Positions 6,732-10,242 of a stretch of 10,242 nt of DNA are shown here, in pieces. Source of the stretch: JAUMBM01 sp964645715 (GTDB taxonomy: Bacteria > Bacteroidota > Bacteroidia > Chitinophagales > Saprospiraceae). Below the pieces are notes generated by a model. It saw only the letters and a program-made list of their open reading frames with translations. It had not been told where the DNA came from and ran no database searches. The position numbers and the translations under genes were made by a program. Within the stretch, counting starts at the first letter, position 1; each line of letters begins with the position of its first letter. The stretch covers positions 1 to 10,242 of the forward strand of contig CAZYAO010000074.1 in NCBI GenBank assembly GCA_964645715.1. The letters are read 5' to 3'.

Positions 6732-6902
6732 ACCACTTCTGTACTGTCCCAAAATACACTTTGGCTGTTATAGCAGCCAAAGTACAGTTTGCATCAATGA
6801 ATGTTTTTTCAAAAAAACATTCATTGATGCAGGATTTCATTGCACAGACATCGAAAGGCTTACATCACTTATGTTTTACCCGATAACTAATGGATATGAA
6901 CC
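6700..6902. repeat. 35-nt imperfect direct repeats bracketing a hairpin module
   Basis: Positions 6700-6734 (end of the DUF3419 gene) and 6868-6902 (start of the GNAT gene) align without gaps at an offset of 168 nt, with about five differences. Shared words include ACCCGATAACT and ATGAACC. The sequence between them (6735-6867) holds the two hairpins. The pattern resembles an insertion with flanking duplication. Confidence 0.7.
6754..6831. repeat. Composite A-B hairpin module
   Basis: The first hairpin pairs CTTTGGCTG with CAGCCAAAG (about 6758-6781), keeping the TTTGGC...GCCAAA ends and the GGCTGTT word of the A elements at 8313 and 8397. The second is a 20-bp perfect inverted repeat (6790-6809 with 6812-6831; first arm starts TGCATCAATGAATG) with a 2-nt centre. 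No T run follows, so it is not an evident terminator. It separates the DUF3419 and GNAT genes by 158 nt, whereas other gene pairs in this operon overlap. Confidence 0.75.
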
Positions 6903-7828
6903 CGATTGTCCCCTACAATAGTCAGTACGACGACTTCCTGCGGCAGCTCGACCAACAGGCACCCCAGGGAAGCTGGGTGCAGCTGGAGCTGCTGCGCGAC
7001 CACTTTCTGAGTCGTGCGTTGGTCTTTGACGACTATCAGGCGAGCATACTGCTCGATGCCCATGGCCAGCCTGTAGGTGCCGGCATTTCTGCCCTCGTGC
7101 CCGTACTCCTCGACGGCCAGCGCACAACCGCCGGCTTCGGATTTGATGTAAAAGTGCTGCCCGCCTACCGCGGCCAGCATTTTGCCAGCCGCCTGGCGGC
7201 GCATGCCATTGAGCACCACTTCAAACCCGCCGGCGCCGACATACAACTGCTCACCACCAAGAAGAGCAACAAGCTTATCCTGGGTCGTATGATTGGCCGG
7301 CTGATGGATACCCACCTGTACGATTTTGTCTACCTCACCCTGCCCACCCGGCGGCCGCTGCGGCCCGGCAAACCGGGTGGAGAAGCCGTACGACTGCACA
7401 TTGACCTCCTCAGCGAGCGGCCGATGCTGCACGACTACTACGAGCTCAGCCCCACAGGCTTCGGCATCTGGCATCTTCATAAGTGTTATCAACTGCGCAT
7501 CAGTCACTTGCATCCGATCCTCAGGGCCACCCTCCGGCTGCAGTCCCTATTGCGCGGACCGCAGGCGCTGCCCCTGCCGCAGCAGGGCGACGAGCTGCGC
7601 ATGGCAGCCCTTTTTCGTTTTTCCGAAAGCCAGCTGGCGCAGCTCGACAGTCACCTGCCTGCGCTGGCACAGCAGGGCATTGACTACCTGCTCGTCTGCT
7701 GCCGCCGCGGCGACCGCATCTACCAACAGTTGCGCCCTTCTTCCATCTATACTTACGACTACTACCTGATAGGCAACCACGATTTTTCACAAAACCAGTC
7801 CATCACGCTGGATGTAAGATGCCTCTAG
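6890..7828 (+). CDS. GNAT-fold acyltransferase
   Basis: A 312-residue protein whose N-terminal half is a GNAT domain. The acyl-CoA/pantetheine motif A is FDVKVLPAYRGQHFASRLAAHAIEH (from residue 85; RGQHFA at 94-99), preceded by the beta strands SILLDAHGQPVGAGIS and followed by DIQLLTTKKSNKLIL. The C-terminal 150 residues are not a domain I recognise. GNAT enzymes transfer acyl groups from CoA or ACP to amines; some bacterial ceramide synthases belong to this fold. Next to an oxoamine synthase and a lipid kinase, N-acylation of a long-chain amine is a reasonable inference. Two ATGs are possible: 6890, or 6896 (MNPIVPYN), which aligns with the relic ATG at 6728 and may be the original start. 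The stop overlaps the next gene's first ATG by 10 nt. Confidence 0.8.
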   Translation: MDMNPIVPYNSQYDDFLRQLDQQAPQGSWVQLELLRDHFLSRALVFDDYQASILLDAHGQPVGAGISALVPVLLDGQRTTAGFGFDVKVLPAYRGQHFASRLAAHAIEHHFKPAGADIQLLTTKKSNKLILGRMIGRLMDTHLYDFVYLTLPTRRPLRPGKPGGEAVRLHIDLLSERPMLHDYYELSPTGFGIWHLHKCYQLRISHLHPILRATLRLQSLLRGPQALPLPQQGDELRMAALFRFSESQLAQLDSHLPALAQQGIDYLLVCCRRGDRIYQQLRPSSIYTYDYYLIGNHDFSQNQSITLDVRCL

Positions 7829-8128
7829 AGCGATACATCGGGCCTGCGACCATGTCGATACCCATGCAAGAAACTTCCGCTGCACACAAGATTGCCATCA
7901 TCCTCAACCCCCACGCCGGCCATGGGCGCGCTGTACGTCGCTGGCGCACCATTGAAGGCACCGTCCGCCGACAGTTGTTGCCGCAGGCAACGGCGGTCGA
8001 TGTTTTTGAAGCAGGCCAGGCCGACAGTAGCGGCGCGGCGCTGGCCGCGGCAGGTTACAGCCTGTTGCTCGCCGCCGGCGGCGACGGCAGCGTCAACCAC
8101 CTGCTGCAGGAGCTGATGGCTATAGAAG
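7819..8128 (+). CDS. Diacylglycerol/sphingosine-kinase family lipid kinase (3' part lost in assembly gap)
   Basis: The N-terminal part of a DAGK catalytic (LCB5/DgkB-type) protein. KIAIILNPHAGHGRAVRRW gives the phosphate-binding start of the fold, and LLLAAGGDGSVNHLLQEL carries the GGDGS nucleotide motif. About 100 residues are present; the family usually has about 290-320, so roughly two thirds are missing. The frame runs open into the N gap, and the sequence after the gap is non-coding repeat, so truncation by the gap is likelier than a broken gene. Starts are possible at 7819 (overlapping the GNAT stop by 10 nt), 7852 and 7864; the conserved domain begins just after the third. Family members phosphorylate diacylglycerol, sphingoid bases or ceramide at membranes. 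In this operon it could phosphorylate the acylated long-chain product. Confidence 0.85.
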
Positions 8129-8228
8129 NNNNNNNNNNNNNNNNNNNNNNNNNNNNNNNNNNNNNNNNNNNNNNNNNNNNNNNNNNNNNNNNNNNNNNNN
8201 NNNNNNNNNNNNNNNNNNNNNNNNNNNN
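8129..8228. other. Assembly gap (100 N) inside the lipid kinase gene
   Basis: Exactly 100 N. The left flank is coding sequence of a kinase lacking about two thirds of its length and the right flank is palindromic repeat, so the real missing sequence is probably at least about 0.55 kb. The flanks share no overlap, unlike the first gap. Confidence 0.95.
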
Positions 8229-8422
8229 GCTTTAGCGGCTGTGGCCGCCAAAGCCCATGCAGGATTGATGTTTGTTTTGGTTTTTGTAAAAAACCAAAAC
8301 AAACGTAAGCACGCTTTGGCGGCTGTTGCCGCCAAAGCCAATGCCGGATTGATGTTAGTTTTGGTTTTTGTAAAAAACCAAAACAAACGTAAACTTGCTT
8401 TGGCGGCTGTTGCCGCCAAAGC
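8229..8422. repeat. Tandem 84-nt palindromic array A-B-A-B-A
   Basis: A hairpins of 26 nt lie at 8229-8254, 8313-8338 and 8397-8422, built on GCTTTGGCGGC / GCCGCCAAAGC with loop TGTT; the first copy has loop TGTG and one broken pair. Between them are AT-rich hairpins at 8270-8304 (16-bp stem, GTTTGTTTTGG arm) and 8354-8388 (one mismatch). The period is 84 nt, and the two units differ at several positions, unlike the identical units of the 81-nt array. The array may continue into the gap. It occupies the whole stretch between the gap and the UbiA gene apart from a 26-nt leader; the long open frame across it is a product of the 84-nt (28-codon) period. Confidence 0.85.
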
Positions 8423-8448
8423 GTACTTAAGAATACAAACTAAAAAAC

Positions 8449-9399
8449 ATGGCAACTTTTACACCTACTCAACTGGCCTTCTGGCGCTATTACCTGATAC
8501 AAATGCGCCCTTACCTGTTGTTCATCTCCGCGGCGGCCGGCATGCTGGGCGTTGCGGCGGCCATGGCCGTACAGCCTGCTGCGCCGCAGCGGCTGCTGTG
8601 GCTCGCCTTTCCCCCCTTCCTGCTCGCCTACGGCTTTGGGCAGGCGCTGACCGACTGTTTCCAGACCGACACCGACCGCTTGTCGGCGCCTGACAGGCCG
8701 CTTTCCAAGGGACTGCTGGCGGTGCGGCATGTCCTCATCATCAGCAGCCTGGGACTGGCAGGCTGCGCCATAACACTTGTGTGGCTCAACCCCTGGAATC
8801 TACTGCCTGCACTCCTGACCGTGGGCGGGCTCGCCACCTATACCACCATCAAGCGGCAGTACTGGTGGGGCGGGCCGCCTTACAACGCCTGGATTGTGAG
8901 CCTGCTGCCCGTCATGGGCTTTCTGACCGTGGCGCCCGACCTGCGAGGCCTGCCGGTTGGCTGGGTGCTGATGACGTTTGTAGCCTATGCCAATTTTGTG
9001 CTTATGGGCTACCTCAAAGATATTGAAGCTGACGCGGCTACCGGCTACCGCACCTTTCCGGTCGTCTTCGGCTGGCGGAAGACTGTATGGGGTGGACACC
9101 TGCTTGCTGCCCTCTCGCTGGTCGCCTTCGTACCTAGTCTGTCCACGGGCGGCCTGTACGCAGGCCTTGCCTGGTCGCTGGCAGCCGTTTTTGCGCTGCT
9201 GGGCCAGCGCAGCGCAGCCGGGGCGAAGCCTTCGGCCCGGGCATCTATCTTCGCCATAGAATGCACTGTGCGGACATTTGTCCTGCTGCAACTGGCTGCC
9301 ATACTGAGCAGTCAGCCTGACTGGTATGTGGCTGCGATAGTTTTTTACCTTTTGTTTGAGTGGGTACTGCGTGCCCGGTATGAACAAGGACAAGTGTGA
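8449..9399 (+). CDS. UbiA-family membrane prenyltransferase
   Basis: A 316-residue polytopic protein with about eight hydrophobic segments. The first Asp-rich site is ALTDCFQTDTDRLSAPDRPLSKG (from residue 66; Asp69, Asp74, Asp76 and the RPLS signature), and the second is YLKDIEADAATGYRTFPVVFG (188-208; Asp191, Asp195). UbiA enzymes use these sites to bind Mg2+ and a polyprenyl diphosphate and transfer the prenyl group to an aromatic ring or a glycerol-type alcohol. Compared with the usual NDxxDxxxD, the first motif has Thr for Asn and Gln for the middle Asp, with an extra Asp at 74. The second motif resembles those of digeranylgeranylglyceryl-phosphate synthase and chlorophyll synthase relatives. 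It is the last gene of the plus-strand run, 26 nt after the repeat array, with no clear promoter of its own. Confidence 0.87.
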   Translation: MATFTPTQLAFWRYYLIQMRPYLLFISAAAGMLGVAAAMAVQPAAPQRLLWLAFPPFLLAYGFGQALTDCFQTDTDRLSAPDRPLSKGLLAVRHVLIISSLGLAGCAITLVWLNPWNLLPALLTVGGLATYTTIKRQYWWGGPPYNAWIVSLLPVMGFLTVAPDLRGLPVGWVLMTFVAYANFVLMGYLKDIEADAATGYRTFPVVFGWRKTVWGGHLLAALSLVAFVPSLSTGGLYAGLAWSLAAVFALLGQRSAAGAKPSARASIFAIECTVRTFVLLQLAAILSSQPDWYVAAIVFYLLFEWVLRARYEQGQV

Positions 9400-9404
9400 C
9401 AGCC

Positions 9405-9436
9405 TGTTCTGTGGCGGCTTTCGCCACCGCAGAACA
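9405..9436. terminator. Hairpin between convergent UbiA and DUF2490 genes
   Basis: TGTTCTG (9405-9411) pairs with CAGAACA (9430-9436). Inside, TGGCG (9412-9416) pairs with CGCCA (9422-9426) across a GCTTT loop, with a small CCG bulge. It starts 5 nt after the UbiA stop. It lacks a T run and resembles the A-type hairpins, so terminator function is inferred from position. Confidence 0.5.
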
Positions 9437-9450
9437 TTGAATACTGGAGG

Positions 9451-9546
9451 GTGGCATGAAAACGACTGCAGCATTTCGCCTGGCCCTCATTGCCGGCAGG
9501 GTCAACAAAGCGTATAGTGGCATGAAAACGACTGTAGCATTTCGCC
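9451..9546. repeat. Pair of 30-nt direct repeats, 66 nt apart
   Basis: The 30 nt at 9451-9480 (starting GTGGCATGAAAACGACTG) recur at 9517-9546 with a single C-to-T difference. Because 66 nt is a whole number of codons, both copies lie in one frame of a small ORF from ATG 9456 to TGA 9606-9608 (50 residues, MKTTAAFRLALIAG...). That ORF overlaps the 3' end of the DUF2490 gene by 37 nt on the other strand. I do not call it as a gene. Function of the repeat is unknown. Confidence 0.6.
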
Positions 9547-9571
9547 CCCACAGAACATGCTTAGCTACCTC

Positions 9572-10242
9572 CTACAGTTGCACAAAACTACTCACTAGCA
9601 ATGCATGATTGTGCTGAAATACATTGCGACCCGTCACCTCGCGCCCTAGTTGCACGATCTGACTGAGGTAGCCGGCTTCCAGCCGCAGGCGGCGGCTGAA
9701 GCGGTAGCCCAGCACAGCCCCGAGGCGATTTTGGTCGAAGACATTTTCGTTAACATTGCGGCCGAAGCCGATGAGGATTTCGTCGTAAGCGGCCAGGTAG
9801 GGCGTCTTGTCGGCCATAGCAGTACCTTTCAGTGGCAGCTGGCCGCGCAGCATGTAGCGAAGGCGATTGGCGTACACATAGGCGTCCTCGCTGGCCGCGT
9901 CGGGCGTCGAATACTTGCCCAGCCAGCGCTGTTCAAGCATCAGGCGGTGCGACAGGTCGATGCGCCAGACCTTATCGGTAATCGTCAGCATCTGATAGCT
10001 GCGGTGCTCCGTAAAATCTCGACCCAGCGGATTGAGCGGATACTCGCCATAAGGAAACGTTTCTATCCACGCATAGCCCAGCCGCAGCTGCACCGCCGGA
10101 TCCAGTTGGTAGTTGATGCCCAGCCGCAGCAGACTCTGCTGCCAGTGAGTGATAAGATGATCGCGCCGCCACTGGTATTCCGTGTGCAGCCCCAGCTTAT
10201 CACTGAGCTTGATGGTACCGAAAAAACCGTACCAGCCCACCG
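9572..10242 (-). CDS. DUF2490 outer-membrane beta-barrel protein (N-terminus beyond window edge)
   Basis: The minus-strand frame is open from the right edge to a stop at 9572, about 223 residues. It reads GWYGFFGTIKLSDKLGLHTEYQWRR at the start and contains the family's YDEILIGFGRNVNENVFDQNRLGAVLGYRFSRRLRLEAGYLSQ region near the C-terminus (split here as YDEILIGFG, NENVFDQNR, LGYRFS). Alternating polar/hydrophobic strands such as LRLGINYQLDPAVQLRLGYAW indicate a beta barrel. DUF2490 proteins are porin-like outer-membrane proteins, common in Bacteroidota, with no known substrate. A GTG at 10240 is internal, since the family's W-G-F strand begins here, so only the signal peptide and a few residues are probably missing. 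It is convergent with the UbiA gene. Confidence 0.85.
   Translation of the reverse strand, partial: VGWYGFFGTIKLSDKLGLHTEYQWRRDHLITHWQQSLLRLGINYQLDPAVQLRLGYAWIETFPYGEYPLNPLGRDFTEHRSYQMLTITDKVWRIDLSHRLMLEQRWLGKYSTPDAASEDAYVYANRLRYMLRGQLPLKGTAMADKTPYLAAYDEILIGFGRNVNENVFDQNRLGAVLGYRFSRRLRLEAGYLSQIVQLGREVTGRNVFQHNHALLVSSFVQL

Noticed and set aside
6728..6886. 52-codon ORF starting in the DUF3419 stop (ATGA) and crossing the hairpins
   Set aside because: After the first few codons it only reads through the palindromes. It looks like the relic start of the GNAT gene, not a functional small protein.
8241..8693. 150-codon open frame across the 84-nt array and into the UbiA gene
   Set aside because: It is made by the 28-codon period of the repeat and then runs in the wrong frame through the well-supported UbiA gene.
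213..9436. REP/RAYT mobile elements as a firm call for the A hairpins
   Set aside because: The hairpins resemble dispersed REP-like palindromes, but no RAYT transposase or diagnostic tetranucleotide is visible in the window, so only the hypothesis is kept.

Overview
The window looks like a Bacteroidota chromosome, probably a scaffold from a draft or metagenome assembly. It is GC-rich in genes and AT-rich between them. Shine-Dalgarno sequences are generally absent, two AT-rich TACCTTTA boxes resemble the Bacteroidota -7 element TAnnTTTG, and the protein families (DUF2490, DUF1801, DUF3419, alpha-oxoamine synthase) fit. The lineage within the phylum cannot be fixed from this sequence. Two runs of exactly 100 N (5304-5403 and 8129-8228) are scaffolding gaps, not measured distances.

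Layout. The left end (1-141, +) is the tail of an unidentified membrane protein. A short hairpin separates it from a convergent two-gene minus-strand unit: a DUF1801 protein (1287-1646) followed 2 nt later by a secreted or anchored HGGG-type esterase (262-1284). Divergent from these is a membrane-anchored alpha/beta hydrolase (1781-2728, +) that ends in a strong intrinsic terminator. From 3010 to 9399 six genes lie on the plus strand: a ThiL/PurM-fold kinase-like protein, a PLP-dependent alpha-oxoamine synthase (SPT/KBL/BioF family), a DUF3419 (BtaA-like) 3-amino-3-carboxypropyl transferase candidate, a GNAT acyltransferase, a diacylglycerol/sphingosine-kinase-type lipid kinase (cut by the second gap) and a UbiA-family prenyltransferase. 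A DUF2490 outer-membrane beta-barrel protein (minus strand) runs off the right end.

The six-gene run is the most interesting protein content. The first two genes overlap by 13 nt, and the GNAT and kinase genes probably overlap too. Every member has a fold used in lipid or small-molecule assembly: acyl chain plus amino acid condensation, N- or O-acylation, phosphorylation, aminocarboxypropyl transfer and prenyl transfer. I read it as a candidate operon for an unusual polar lipid, sphingolipid-like or carrying an isoprenoid or homoserine-type group. The product is inference.

The most interesting non-coding content is a family of composite palindromic modules in the spacers. Each pairs a short GC-rich hairpin (A, typically GGCGGC-TGTY-GCCGCC) with a longer AT-rich hairpin (B) whose sequence is different at each locus. 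Arrangements are A-B-A (2734-2840), A-B-A-B-A with an exact 81-nt period (5441-5621), A-B (6754-6831) and A-B-A-B-A with an 84-nt period (8229-8422), plus lone A-like hairpins at 213-228 and 9405-9436. Both assembly gaps abut these modules. One module is bracketed by an imperfect 35-nt direct repeat that appears to have split an ancestral ATGA stop/start overlap.
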